From: Antedon mediterranea
Taxonomy: Eukaryota; Echinodermata; Crinoidea; Comatulida; Antedonidae
DNA: 64,000 bases
Assembly: GCF_964355755.1 (NCBI RefSeq)
Contig: NC_092673.1
Coordinates: 26,725,001 to 26,789,000 of the forward strand
Direction: 5' to 3'
Under the pieces are notes generated by a model. The model was given only the letters and a program-made list of their open reading frames with translations. It was not told where the DNA came from and did no database searches. The stretch's first letter is position 1. Every line of letters starts with the position of its first letter. This document shows positions 15,101-30,100 of the stretch, piece by piece. The position numbers and the translations under genes were made by a program.

Positions 15101-18100
15101 ACAGCTGCAAAGTTAATGCAGTTTTCTCAACATTGATGTAGAATATGTTCTTGTTGTAAGATTATAGAAATGTTCTTGCTGAAGATTATTGTAATTACAG
15201 CATTCTTAGTTTTAATTCCAACCATTAAATTTAATCTCAATAGCATCAACAAATCTTGAAGAAATTACTGGATAAGAAAGTTAAAGCAGTTTTCCACTTT
15301 TTTCAATGAAAATGTTCACAAATCTAGTAAAGTCTAAAACTGGTATAATACACTTGTATGCTGTTAAGCGTCTCCAACGCTTTCTTCAAATGCATCCGAA
15401 ACTTAGCTAGTATGGAGGTACAAGCTAAGTAAGATGCCTTATCAGTCACTCATTATAGTCTCATCAGGGTACCTAATGGTCAAATGGTCAATTAGAATCT
15501 TGTGTCTGTACCTAGCAACCAAATGGTAACTAAATACACAAAACAGAAATAATGTAAACAATGTAAAAATTTACCTGGTTTTTATGAATTAATATAACAC
15601 TTCATAAATTCAGATGTTGATACTAGAATACAGTTTTGTTGTTATTTATTATTTTTAGTAGATTCTGTACAATGTGATCCATGCTTTTATACAGATCAGC
15701 GTTAGCCTTTGGCTTTAATAATATTTTAAGAAATAGTTTACTATGGGAATAAATGATACTGTACCAAAAATTAAACATGCCTTTGGCAAAATGATTTATA
15801 TATTAAAATTTGTTTAAAAAAATAATATTATATAGGTCATAGGCCATTACCGCCATACCTCTTGTTTTTTGAAAACATAATGTGGTAACTTTGATGTACA
15901 AAGTTTAAAATGTTACTTATGAGCTAAGCTGCTTGGAATGCAGTGCCTAGCCATGGATTAACACATTAAAGGTGATGATAGTGTTTACAACCAGTTGATT
16001 TATCACCCTAGTGAACCCACTGGTAATATGACTTCACAGTCTGCAAAGAAGCTCATAGAGGGCAGCAAATTAAGAAAATACTGTGCATCACAATTCTGCT
16101 ATGAAAAATGGTTTGTTGAGACCACCAACTTCCTCAGGAAGCCCAATTCAGACTGTGTTTGACTATTCAAATATCAGAAAAACTAACCATGCGGTAGTAC
16201 TAAAGCTGTGTCTATCAAACTTTATGTGACAAAAAAAATGTGATGTGGCCATTCAATCAATGTATGGACATAATGATGTAATATCACTACCATATTTAAA
16301 CATCTATCACTACCATATTTGGGTTAAGTCACACTTTGTCAAACTAGTGTGATAGTATAGACAGAGCTTGAATGATTGTTATTAAATGTGAAAGCGGTTT
16401 AAACTGAAAATTAAACTGTGCTATCTCAAAAAAAGTCCACAATTCTAAAAAAGCTCAGTTGTGATTAAAACAAACTTTTGTTGAGAAACTTGAAATCATA
16501 ATCCTTGGGAAAATATTATTGTTACTAAAAAAAAAACCTATCTGATCAAATCACTTCCTGTTGTAAATGACAATGTTCACCTTTCTTTTCAATTGACTGA
16601 ACCCACTGTCTACTTTACTAGGGCTGAGGAAGGAAACTGTAACCCAAGAAGTAATAATGGATAAACATTAAAATGGGAGTAATGGATTGGTTCCCTGTCT
16701 ATTGGTACAAGTCTCATAATTTAATATAGATACCTTACTGTCTAATACCCTATAAGGTACGAGACCTAGGTGAATAGTAAGTGAATATATTAATTTATAA
16801 ACCCTTTCTACTTAACTGGGCACAATGGATTGGTTCCCTGTCTATTGGTACAAGTCTCATACTTTAGTATAGATACCTTACTGTCTAATACCCTATAAGG
16901 TACGAGACCTAGGTGAATAGTAAGTGAATATATTAATTTATAAACCCTTTCTACTTAACTGGGCACAATGGATTGGTTCCCTGTCTATTGGTGCAAGTCT
17001 CATAATTTACGTAGATATCTTACTGTCTAATACCCTATAAGGTACGAGACCTAGGTGAATAGTAAGTGAATAAATTAATTTATAAACCCTTTCTACTTAA
17101 CGTTCACAGTGACATGTTTAGAAAAGTTTATATTTACAATACACTATAGATAAACAATGCAAATATTGTACAATGCTTAAATAGCCAAAAGTTCATACGG
17201 AGGTCACATTGAAAAGATTTTAACTTACACAATGTTCACTATTTATTTACTGTAGAGTACTACAGAATGTCAAAGGGCCATTATATGGGATCTAATCAGG
17301 GCGAAATTAGGGATGCTACGGCAATTGAGAATGGGCATTACCAAATTAATAAATTCACAAACATAACAATTATAACAGAGAGCCTGCTCATCATCATTTA
17401 CCACATAATTTTAATAAAACAGATTTAACGTCAACAAATTGAACAGAAAATTCAATTAGTATTTTGTATTATACAAGTATGTCTTACTATTAGTGTATTG
17501 TTCTTAAGGAGAGTTTAATCAACTTTATCCCCAGACTCCCAGTGGAAAAGATAAACAAATAAAGATAAACAAAATATACACAGAATGTTTATACTGAAAT
17601 GTGTCTAGACAAAAAGTTGGTTTCCTAAATGACAGCATCTATATGATGAGACAACAACAGTGACACTTAATATCTAAATTGTGGCATCTAATACCAACAG
17701 AAAACAAAATAATTGCTACTTCATTAAAAATAATTTTTGCACCAGACTAAACACTAGTTAGCAGAATATTTGGTATTTTCATTTTTAACTAATCTACTAA
17801 GATATATAATTGTTTACATGCAACCACTAAAACCTCAAAGTAATTATTAAGATTGAGGATGAAAAAATTTGTTTACACCAAAGTTTTTATTCACTACATG
17901 GTTTGTCTGTTGGACACTTTTAGTCATGGATAGTCTCCAAAAACAAAATACTATTTGAATCAAAGATCTACAGTAACTCATCGCCAGTGGCAATGTAGCT
18001 TAGTGGGCGATAGCTCCTTACAAAATTGAGGTCCTGGGTTTAAATCCTAGCTACCCAAAGAATTGTATTGTTCCCATCGCTAATGCACCAATAAACGTAA

Positions 18101-21100
18101 ACCAAACAGCATAGGAGGAGACATCAATACATCATGCAATTGGTAATCAATGTATGATCATTTCATTTCAATTTAAAGAAGCCTAAATTCATCAATTTGT
18201 ATAATGTACATCACCTTTATTGGGGACAAGGGTTAGGTCAGAAGCTTTATTTACAATCGTCTTTACTCACCATTGCCTAGAGATTTGAGAGAGGGAGGGA
18301 GAAGAATTAATACAACAGCCAAAATGATCAGGCTGTTGAATATAGTTTACTTACTTTCACACTCGTGTGCATCAGCTGCAGTAGCCGGCCCCCAAGGCTT
18401 ATTGTTGTAGAAGGGTTTACACTGTTCACAGTCAGCACCAGCGGTGTTGTGACTACACACGCATACCATCCTCTCATCACCATTCTCGGCAGTGCTCATC
18501 TTGCATTGATTCGCATGGCCATTACATTTACATCTAAAACAAAAATCATACCATTTTTTATATATAATTGAAAGCTTCAATTATCTTCAAAAACCATATC
18601 AATTTGATCTCTGCTGTGGCTGTGTACAATTGAGAACTTCTGTTAATGTTCTGCCATAACTACGTCCATGATGATAAAATTATTATTCAAATGAAATGGT
18701 CACGCCCATGATGATGAAATGTTGATAAAAATAACCATATGGTAAAAAGTAACAGTCTAATGACATCAATTTTTATTCAAGTGCTGACATTTTTCTGATC
18801 TTTACAGTTTTTACAATCACATTATAAGTGATTGGTTTAACTTTCTAACAAGACTTAGCTGTATAAACGCACAAGGAAAAGACCCCTGGTTTAGCACTTC
18901 TAAGGGCCCTCCAACAGTACGGTTGGGAAGGTTTCAAACCTGACCATTTTCACAGAGGCCTAGTGGCTTGGAAAGAGATTGCCCCTTTTCTTGCGAGAAC
19001 CGCACCACTTTATTTCCTGTGGCTAAAGTACATCACTGTGCATTAGGGGCGTTCACGCTAGAATGGAGCCCTTTGGTGCAAATGGGTTTAGCCAGTGAGA
19101 GCTCATAGCAATTACCGTAGATCTAACACTACAAAGCATAAGCAGGAAACATTTGAGAGAATCCTACAAGACGTTAATGTAGTCAGTAGGAAACAAATCA
19201 AATTGCCAGTACGTTTTAGGTGGACCTGGAATTTGATAAAAACAAGACAGAAATGCTGAACAAACCTTGCACCAACGGAAAAGTCAGAGATGGCATAATA
19301 GTAAGATCTTAGCACATTTGGCGCATTAAACACTTCATCTCCGAATGTGTTGAGTCGGTTCAGAGTTATTCTAATGTCAGTGGCTGTCACCCATTCCTAT
19401 ATAAAAGAAAAATAAAGGGGGTTATTGTCATTAGGGCCGGTTGCAAATGTTTTATGTTATAAACAAGTCATTTTAAACCCAGAGATATTGTACAGTACCC
19501 ATAACATAATACATTACAACTTATTTCATGGGGACACACCAATTCAGGGGACATTCCTTTTAAAAGGGATACTTTCCCGTGAACAACAGAAAGTGTGTTT
19601 TAATGCAGCCAACACTTTTTCAGGGGACACTTATTTCCTGTCCTGTCCTGAATGTGTCCCTACTCTTTATGCACAATTATAGTAATTATGGAGAGTATGA
19701 AAAATAGTACAGTAGGAGATACAGAATTGTACAAACATGTGAGAGGCATGGGTTCGAGTCCTGTGTGTGCTATCCTGTGACAATATTACGTTTTCTCATC
19801 CTTCAAATAGGACATACAGCTGTTGGTCCAATACATACATTGAATATGTGCACAATTATTTCCCAAAGGTACCTGTACTGTAAATTGTACTATTTTTTTT
19901 ATTAATTTACTAGAACCCCCAAGAAGAACATTGTTTAATTGTATTTTTATAAACTACATGATCACAATCATTGTTATTGTTAGTATCATAGCCTGGACCA
20001 TCATCAATCCATTTTGTATATTGATACTACCTACATAATCCTGTGAGTGGGTGTCAACAGTAGGTGTCCATGTGGGTGAACGTTTAAAGAGACTTCAGGA
20101 AACCATACTTGCAAACATTATTTTTCTATGGGCCTGTTTCTGCTGCACAACGGCAATTAACACCAATTTATTTAAGAATCAACCGCATTTCTGCTAAGTT
20201 TGTACTCCCAAATAATCACTTATCAATGCGTGGTAGACGAATAAACAGACATTTAAAAATCTTGGGGTAATGTATTCATACAATTATAAAATAAGCCCAA
20301 GGTGCAAAACGTTCCAAATGTGATACGAAAATCCTCATCTGTTATACAGATGTGCAAAGTTGTGATTTTGAACTTACACCATGATAACACAAGTACTGCT
20401 AATGTGTGCAACTGGGTGTCATAATTGCTTTAACTAATCGCAAGTTTAGTCATATCGTTGTTGTCAACATTGATAGTTATTTTCAACCCATTGTAGGATA
20501 AAGGCCCCTCCTAAGTAATGACTTGATAACTTTACATTTTGTGCTGTTCGCGTCAATGTTACAAATTGCTATATGTAATTCATCGGGTATAAGGCTGTAT
20601 TTTATTTTCTGTGAAGTTAATTACTATACCTGTAATACTGGACTTTGGTCAAAAGCGGTTCTGCTAGGTCTACCTTGCAGCGTACTGAACGCCACATTAC
20701 CTCCAGTGAGTGGCGAGATGTTACTATACTCATCAGTACATATAGCCTTATCCTCCATTTCATATGTAATATACTCCTTTAATGGTAGGTTATACATTGT
20801 CAGACAGTCGCCACTATAATACTGGTAAGGTGTCCAATCGGAATCGGAAGTTGTACGCTTGTAGATGGCAAACGACTCCGGTCGACTTGTGTGGAATTTC
20901 AGTCTAACAAATGTAATATCAAAAGATTTTCCTGAAAAATAGAGAAATCAAGAGTGTAAATTATAAAGAAAAAATCTGAAAGTATCATATAATTTGGAAA
21001 CAATATTTTCAGCATAAAAAGAAAATATTTTCTTCAATGAAAATACCAAACCGCTCAAATATGTTATCAGACTATTTATTACATACTTGACCCAATTCCA

Positions 21101-24100
21101 GGTGATAATTCCCAGGTGGGGTAGGTGGGGCACTTGCAGGAAAGTAGGTCAAACTGTATAAACAATAAACAATTTTTCTAGTTTTCATGTGTCTGTTGTG
21201 TAGAAAATAGATTTTTAGTTGGTCTTTTATTGAAACATTATAAGGGTTTGGAGATCTTTTATTTTATTTGAATGATTATTTGAATGGAGGGAAATTTAAT
21301 TGGAGTGGATGGGTTTATTTTAGTAGACAGTCTAATAATCAAACGTACAGTTAATGTAGTTTGTGGGTTTTATAATAGCTAAATTCCTAATTGTAGAATC
21401 CAGACATTTTTGTATGCTGTATAAATCTTTTTAAACTATTTATAAATATACATTTTTTATCTTGAATGTTTTTCTGCTTTCAATGTTAAATTTTTCAAGT
21501 TTGATACCAATTTTTTTCATGAACAAATGTATTATTGAATTTTGCATTAACACACAGAATTGACTAATGACGTAATCAATCTTAAGTTACCACAGACTGA
21601 AACTAGAATCTGGTAAATAATAGGCTGAGATAACAGTACAGATATGCTGATATTAATACACCTAAAATTCCATTAGCAAGGTGTAATGCCTAAGCTTATA
21701 ATAAGCTTCCAAGTTCTGTACATACAGAATTTCAAAGGCCAACTCGGGGTTAAAATTGTCATTGTTTTCAGAAAACGCCACCTTCATACTAAAAAACAAG
21801 CAGATAAAATGAATAATTTTTTAGGATGAAATTGCGGACAAAAAAAAATTTGAGGCTCAAATTGCCAAAAAAAGAATATATTTTGAGGCCCAAATTGCCA
21901 AACAAAATAAATAAGTAAACAACAGAGGGTGAAGAAAAATTTACAGATTCTGTGAAAATGATATTGTCATTTTTTCAACAAGAAATCTGAATGAAAATTA
22001 TTTCTTTTTTTAGTCTTATATATTGTTTCTACCACAAATGTCTGACAGTGGTAAATCAAACCTATTGTAAACCAGTCTGAACAGTGTCAGTGTCAAAACA
22101 TTTAGGTCGCTGGTAGAAGCAGGGAAAGCAGTGTGAGACCGATTGCATGCGTGTGGAATGCAGCCTTAGAACAAACTGCCTGCAGAAAGCCAGTTACAGA
22201 GGGCGCACCATGAAACCAGCATGAAACTTGGTTGAATCATCGGCCAGATCAACATGTTTCGACCGCACAACACATTGCTCTAATTATCAATTCACAACCG
22301 ACAATATGCCAGTGGCTTTTACAGACTTTTTGGAAAAAAAGTTCTATATTTCAGCATTTGTTGCACCTAGTGCCGATACAAAGAAAAGATTAAACAGTCA
22401 CACTTTATTTAATTCATTGTATAGGAATTCCAATATTTATTTAATTTTAGTATGAATAAAAGGCATCATGTTTTAAAAGTATATGAATAAATTCATTATA
22501 TTAAAATATATTTTTAGTAACGTACAACAGTTTGATTTGGTACAAAGTTATTCAATTTTTATAGTTTTTAGCATATTTTCATTCTTGTCCAATTGAACAA
22601 ATTGATATGTAATAATATTGTTACAAATTTGAATTTACCTTTTATCAAATAATGTACAGTCATGTTATCAATCATATACAGTAAAAGCACTATATGCTTA
22701 ATGTTTACTTTCTATCCTATCGTTTATAATCTAAATTTGTCAGTTTTAATCAATCATGCATTTACTATGTATTTTCAAATGAGTACCGTACAAGAGTCAA
22801 TCCCTTTTAACAATAGGTTCAATTATTATCTTTAATCTAGCATTTCATACTGTTGCCTTCATGCATCAAAGACTAATGAATATTACTATTTTGTCTTAGC
22901 AGTTTCCGTAGCAAGTTATTCTTACAGGCATTAACATTGGATTTTACCCAACCTTGAATAAGGTGTTTGTTTTAGGGTGGATGTTTTTCCTTCTTTCCAC
23001 TTTGGCGATTCAAACATTTATATATATACAGTACAGGAAATTTGTTATATTGGTGAAAATAAGGGGGTGGGGTTGAGAATGTTCACTTCCACAATTTTTA
23101 ATTAAATAATGATCACACATTGTCATAGTTAAAGATATTGTCCCCCTAAAAATCAGTGTTCTCCCCAGGCCTTTGAAGCGTCACGGTACCGTGACGCTTG
23201 GGTTCTCTACCGTGACGCTTTACGGTCGGCCGTGACGCTTAAAACCTTATCCGTGACGCTTAAAAATATCAACCACAACAATCTAAAAATAGATTAACAG
23301 GCAGGTACGGTACTTTCTCTAGAGCTGAGGCGCGGCATGCATAAAGAGCCTAATGCATACGAGACACGTGACATGACCACTAGACGAAAAACAAAAGACT
23401 GGGTAACAAAGTGTTAAACAACTGAGACTCGCTTTCACCGGCCGCCGCCGAGAGATGTAAACACGTGTTTTGTTACTGCCATGTCTCTCTTTCGATCTCT
23501 AGTATTTGGCTGTTGTCTAAAATGTAGTAACTTGTATATTGTAAATGATTGATTGTATTGTTTTTCTTGTAAAAATGTTATGTGTATTAAAAATAAATCT
23601 CGATGATATTATTATTTTCAATATCACACTGAATTAATCGACTCTATCGGTGGGATTTACTCTTTCGTCGGTAACATACGCACGTCATCAAATGATTTCT
23701 AGGCGCAATTCAATGCTAGCTGCTTTGATCGTATAATACATTCAAGAAGGCTACGATCGTTTTCCTATTTGCTAGTGCGCTAAAGTCTAATTTCCCTTAA
23801 CTTAAGGTACATTTAATGTACCTTATTAACTTAAGGTACATTTAATGTACCTTAGTTAAGTGTATTTGTACATCGGTGCTAGAATGTTTTAAGCCCTACT
23901 TCGTGAGAAAGTCGAGTGACAAGGGATGTCACATGGTATTGTGATACAGTATCAGTACTGCGATACTGTATGTCACATGGTGCTTTCACCGGCCGCCGCC
24001 GAGAGATGTAAGCACGTGTTTTGTTACTGCCATGTCTCTCTTTCGAATCGTTTTCCTATTTCCTAGTGCGCTATGAAGTCTTATTTCCGGGCAACTAGAG

Positions 24101-27100
24101 GTGTCTTACTAATGAGTAGGCCTAGTTTTATTTCATCGGGACTTGCCCCCGATGTTTGTATATTTGAACGCAAAAAATGTTTTTTATCGCATATGTTTAC
24201 CCGCCGACGAAAAAAAAGTAGGCTACGATCGTTTTAATGTTCGCTAACGCGCTATAAGGTGTCGTTTCCGGCTAACTACAGTTGCCTACTGATGATGAGT
24301 AGGCATATTTTTTTTTTCATATATCGCGTACAGTATGTTTATCTGCGGAAAAGTAGGCTCAATCGGGCTGTTTGCTAGCGCGCTATGAAGTGTCCTTTCC
24401 GGCCAACTACAGAGTTGTCCTACTGATGAGTAGGCATTTTTTTTATTTCATCAGGGAATTCCCCTTGACGTTCGTAATGAACGCAAAAAAATGTTTCTTA
24501 TCGCGTATGTTTACCGGCGGAAAAAGCAGGCTACGATCGTGCGGTTTGCTAGCGCGCTATGAAGTGTCTTTCCGGCCAACTACCGAGTTGTCCTACTCAT
24601 GAGTAGGCCTAGTTTTATTTCATCGGGGAATTCCCCTTGACGTTCGTATTGAACGCAAAAACATTTTTTTATCGCGTATGTTTACTGGCGGAAAAAGTAT
24701 GCTACGATGGTTTTACTGTTTGCTAGTGCGCTATAAAGTTCGTTTCCGGCCAACTAGAGTTGTCCTACTGATGAGTAGGCTAATGGATTAGGCCTATTTT
24801 TTTCATTGGGTCTTCCCCCTGACGTTCGTAATGAACGCAAAAAATGTTTCTTCGCGTATGTTTACCGGCGGAAAAAGTTGGCTACGATCGTTTTGTTGTT
24901 TGCTAGCGCGCTATAAGTGTTATTTCCAGCCAAACCAGAGGCGTCATTCAACATAAATGTTATGTGCGAGAGTACCATTTCCGGCCATCTAGGGTGTAAA
25001 TTACCAAACATCGCTTCGTCACAGCCCCAACCATGGTGGGCCTGTGTACTTAGTGTCGTAATGCCCCCCCCCCCCCCCGGGGGGGGGGGGGCCGAAGCGT
25101 GACGCTTGATGTGAATCCTGGGGAGAACACTGAAAATATAATTCTTTTTTTCTTTTAGTGAAAAAAAGGAAAACAATTATTTACCTGAAAAAATGTAATT
25201 TAATTTTTAAAGCAAAAAATACTTAAATTGTCTGACAGACAATGGTTTTTGGTTAAAATTGTCTTGTCTTTTTATTGTAAGTGAAATTTTTTTTTTTTTA
25301 CAGAAGTAAATAACTTTATTAAAACTGCAAAATGGCCTATTTAAAGTGATTTTATTAATCTTGTTTTTCATTTTTTTGGGTTACAATACATGATAGTTTG
25401 GATTATCTTTTATTTAGTTTATTTTTATTATTTCCAGAAATTTCACATATTGTTAGTTATAAACTGTAATATTAATATTAACACTTAATAATAGCGCACA
25501 TTTCTATGAAACTAATTGATTGAAATAAAGTCTTTAGTAGACAAACCACTGTTTCAAATAAAAGTTGTAAAGAGACCACCACATTAGTTTTAAGTGCCAA
25601 CATGTTTGTTATCTTAAACGAGTTGAGCAAATTGCTTTGATCAAAAATACCAACAAACTACATACTAAAACTAGAAATCCAAGGACCAAATGGTTGGTTA
25701 CTAAATTACAAACACAAACAAAACCTTTGTAAATTGTATTCCATTGCAATGTTCTATTCATTATCACTGTTTAGCTATAAGATAAATAATTCAGTGTTTA
25801 AGTTAAAGATATCGTAGCATTTTTCTTTTTTCGTTCCATTTGAGGATGATCTGTGACTAACATGTCCACTAACAAACAATCAACATATCTTTCAATGTTT
25901 ATTTTGTTAAGGTTTAATGAAGATGCAACATCAATAATTGTGGTAACAGTCCACATGAGAAGCAGGATGTGATGTTAAACAGAATTGGTAAGGATGCGTT
26001 AGCTTAAGCGCAACATGGACTGTACCATTGTTGGAAAGTTTCTATTTTACACTTCATCTTTGGTAGGCAAAATGGTAATAAAAGTTATCAATATATTATT
26101 ACCAGCTACAGTAGGCACAAAAATAGAGTTTGTTATTTCGACACGAACGAATATTTGTAAACAATAACGAGGAATGTGAATGTGTCGAAATAACAATGTT
26201 AGGATGAAATAGGTCTTGTATAGACGCCATTGACGAAATCTCATCGAATTCATGATGCGTCGGACGCATCCCAAAATTGGGCGATATTTATGGTCGGTAC
26301 TCTAAAATTTATCATAGTCGCTACATATTTTTTCTTTATTTTAAAAAACTATTTCAGCTTGAGGGTTCCACTATTTTATCTGCTTGGACAAATCTAATTA
26401 GAGGTATAGCAATTCTGATCTGTCCCAAAGGAACACAGATAAATACTTGACCTTACTATGACCTTTGTCTGTGACAACAAACGTCTAAATAAAAGTAAAG
26501 TTTGGTAGTATTGTACATGTTCTTGCCAACATACAAAGAGTCAAGTGTTTACACAGGAGGGATATGACTTTGAACTAATCTCTAGTTTACATAATCATTT
26601 GGCGCCTCTTGTCATAATAACTACAATTACTGCATTTATTCATCCATGATCATGGACAACCATTGTCTCATATTCAAGTAAAGCACTATATAATGTTTAC
26701 CTGTTACTCCATAGTATATAGTATTATCCAAAGAGGAATATTCCTGCCACTCAGGTTGAGAACTAATGTAACTTAAATATATATTTAGGGTCTTGCACTG
26801 ATGAAGGGCTACTGTAGTGTTGCCCGCAAGCTCTGCTAACTTTTCTGGCTGTTTTACTTTATTGTTTTGATTTAGCTTTACGCTTTTCACTGATACCCAC
26901 AGCATTGTCATTTTTTCAGTAATTTGCCTTTGGATTTATATATTTAGGGCCTATTATTTACCCGGGTAAGATGGCTATTGACCAATTATCACCAACTTAA
27001 CCGGGTAAATAACTAAGTCTGAACACACCCTTACTTTTTACTTTGTACAGTTTACTTTTCACATACAAACAATTTTGTTCAGTTTCTTCCTAAAATATCT

Positions 27101-30100
27101 TTATTTTTATACTTTATGTATTTCAATCTTTTTTCTTATTTTGTTTTTGCGCGAAAAAAACCCAAATCACTAAAACTATAGCTACAGTATTTAGCTGAGG
27201 AGTGCCTTTAACCTTGCCAATTATGATGACTTTGGGCTACAGTACATACAGTACCTCTTATCTGTAGCTATGATTGGCCATTGGCCTACTGCACATACAA
27301 ATATGTATTTTAAGACAAGGTACTGTAGAAGGTTTTAATCAGCTTTTACAATAAAAGAGCTAGATATAAACCTTCACTATATCTGTCCACACTGCACTTC
27401 TCTCCTTAAAAATACATTCTATGAACTCTCAGTGAAGACCTCTTAAAAGCCTAATTTAATTTGAGTCAATTACAGAATGATTTCATATCACATAACATAG
27501 CAATCATCAATCAAATTACGCATCAAAATCCAATAAAAACACAAACAGCTGATGCTGTATAGATAGTCATTGTAAGTGCACATTTGGAGACTGTGGGGGT
27601 GGGGTTCAGCTGATGCTGTATCGATAGTCATTGTAAGTGCTCATTTGGAGAATGTGGGGGTGGCGTTAGGTTTAGATATGGTTTGATACATGCCAACATC
27701 TGAAGTTTGGGAGGTGATATTTTTTTTAGGTCAACAGCGCCCTATATCTAAGTACACAAGAGGAATCGCATGGCGGCTATGTGAGAGGAATCCATTAAGA
27801 AAAAAAATCATAAGCATTTTGTTATATTTGGAAAAAAAATATACAGTACATCAACATTCAGTTATCTTTGTAATCCGGAAGGAAACATGGAAAACCAGGA
27901 GACAAGTCTAAATTATAAATACCGTACACGATTCTTGGAATGTATGCGGTTTTACTTTTTAGGCTGGGTGGATGCCCAGTTCTTGTCAGTAAAATTACCT
28001 TGGGTTGAGTTAGAATATTTAAATTCTTAGCAAGTTACCTACAGTGTGCCTGATACTACAGTAGGGCCTGTTCGTAGGGGTGGAAAATACCAGCTTATTC
28101 CCAATTTCCGTTCGCGTGACCCAATTAACTTTTGCCTCAGGCTACAAAAAATTCGAGGCAAAATGTTCACCAAATTTGCAGGTTATTTCAGCGATAATCC
28201 AATTATACTCGGCCTTCGAGGATAATAAATCTCCGATAGAGGCGTTGCGTCAAATTTTGACAAACGTTCGCTGCCTAGGCCCGTCATTTCTCCTACGAAG
28301 CTCTTCCATACACGCTTCGAGAGCGATCGTCAGCTGGTGCTGTCCTTGTTGGTGTAGACCGCTTAGTAGGCCTAGCTGGTCGGTGGTGTTTCGTGTAACA
28401 TTGGGCTCAAATTCTTCGTCAAGGAGTAAAATAATGGTCGTCAGGAGAAGGCATATTTTGGCAGGATTATCTGCGTTAAGAGGCATAAGGTTTGTCGCAA
28501 GGATAAGCAGTGTAAAAGGTAGCAAGTAATTGTTATTGTAAGAAAGATCGCGAGTAAAAAATATACAACATGAAACTAGCGCGCGAAAATGGGGTCGTAG
28601 GTTGTAAAGACAACTGACCTTAAAACGTAATTTCCGGTTTGTGATTCGTCGATTAAGCATTTAAGCGGTTAAATATTTCAAGTACGAACGACGCTCAATT
28701 TATAACCCGAGGCATGGGTGAAATTAAGCGCTTATTTTAACCACCGTACGAACACGGCCCTAGACTACAATTTTTCTGTGCAATTCCTAGTACTCTTTAT
28801 CATCATCATCTTCTTATACTGTGCACAATCTCATTTGAGTAAACTTGTAAGGACATACTAGTAGGATTGGTAAACTCATTAAACTGATCAAATTAAGTCT
28901 ACAGAACCCAAGCACAAGAGTTTTATGAATAATATTGAGTAAGGGCAAGGTTAGGCCAATAGTGTAAAACTACAACGTATCAAACGAAACCGTCAACTCA
29001 AACCGTAGTCTATGAAGCATGCTATTAAGATAAACATTGAAATACTTCTTTTTAATAATTCTTCTTGGAGGAACAAGCTAAAACATGAAAATAATTACAT
29101 TTAGTGAACTTTAACCGGGTAACATTTATTGATAAACAAAAAAAAAATATACATCATCACTTTAAAACATCCAAATGTGGCTACAGATTATCATATACCT
29201 GTGGTATTCATTTAATACGTCCAATAATAACACCAATATAACCATCGCCAAAATCAGTGAATAAAGTGTTACACATTTACAAAAAATGTGTTTGATATTT
29301 TATCATTAAATTTCAATATAAAATTCACAATTTATTGGAAAATAATCTTGGATTAAAGGCATATTGTCCTGCTAAAAGATTAATTCTAAACAATTTTTTG
29401 CACAAAGTTATTCACTTTTACCAAAAATTTAATTTAAAAAAAATAGGTTTCTATGTTTTTGGAGGACAAATGCATCGTTATTGAATAGATAAATAAAAAA
29501 TATAGATCTTCTGCTTACAGACACGAACATTATAAAAACTTAACCAAAGTCAGTTTAACCCCAGTTGGGGTTGAACAGGGACTATTTAAGGAGACATTTC
29601 CCAATTTCCAACCAGCAGGAGATAATTCAAACTTTAAATTCCAGATGACCTCAAAACTGGCCTGCACTGCATGGTGGACATTAGTTATGAAGCATGGCAG
29701 AGGCTAGGCTACAATAAAGCTGCTATGTCCATTACTTTGCATGTGTACTGTGTTACTCAACATTACAACATCTGTGGACCAGGTCTTATGTTGAGAGAAA
29801 TATTACATGTTAAAAGTTATCCTTACAGTACTTTACTATTTAATTTCCAGTGGACATTAGTTATCATAGTACTGTACATCGCATGTCTACAGTACTGTAT
29901 TGCGTTACTGTAATACTGTACTTTGTATCTATTGATACATTATATTGGGAGTTAATAAAAACATTTTAACATTCAATTTAAAGTTTTCCTAGATACTCCT
30001 GTACATACAGTATGTATGTAAACTAGTTATTGTAGAATAAATTTAGGTTTCAATTATTTAACATTAACAAGCCTTATAAAACAAGAGATACAGGCATTAC

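Larger units (their letters stand above)
14281..18354. other. LAMC1 intron 4 upstream of the alternative first exon
   Basis: It holds the MITE at 16202, the 143-bp tandem repeat at 16681 and the SINE at 17985. The 300 bp upstream of 14280 (minus strand) would be the alternative promoter. No canonical TATA box is placed at -30, only a CATAAAG about 80 bp upstream of the ATG. Confidence 0.5.

Noticed and set aside
24862-25176. 104-codon ORF with a proline run
   Set aside because: It translates the poly-C/poly-G palindrome and the end of the hAT-like element; no protein features.
28250-28660. 136-codon minus-strand ORF as a cellular gene
   Set aside because: It lies fully within the Harbinger-like inverted-repeat element and shows no recognisable domain or splice support.
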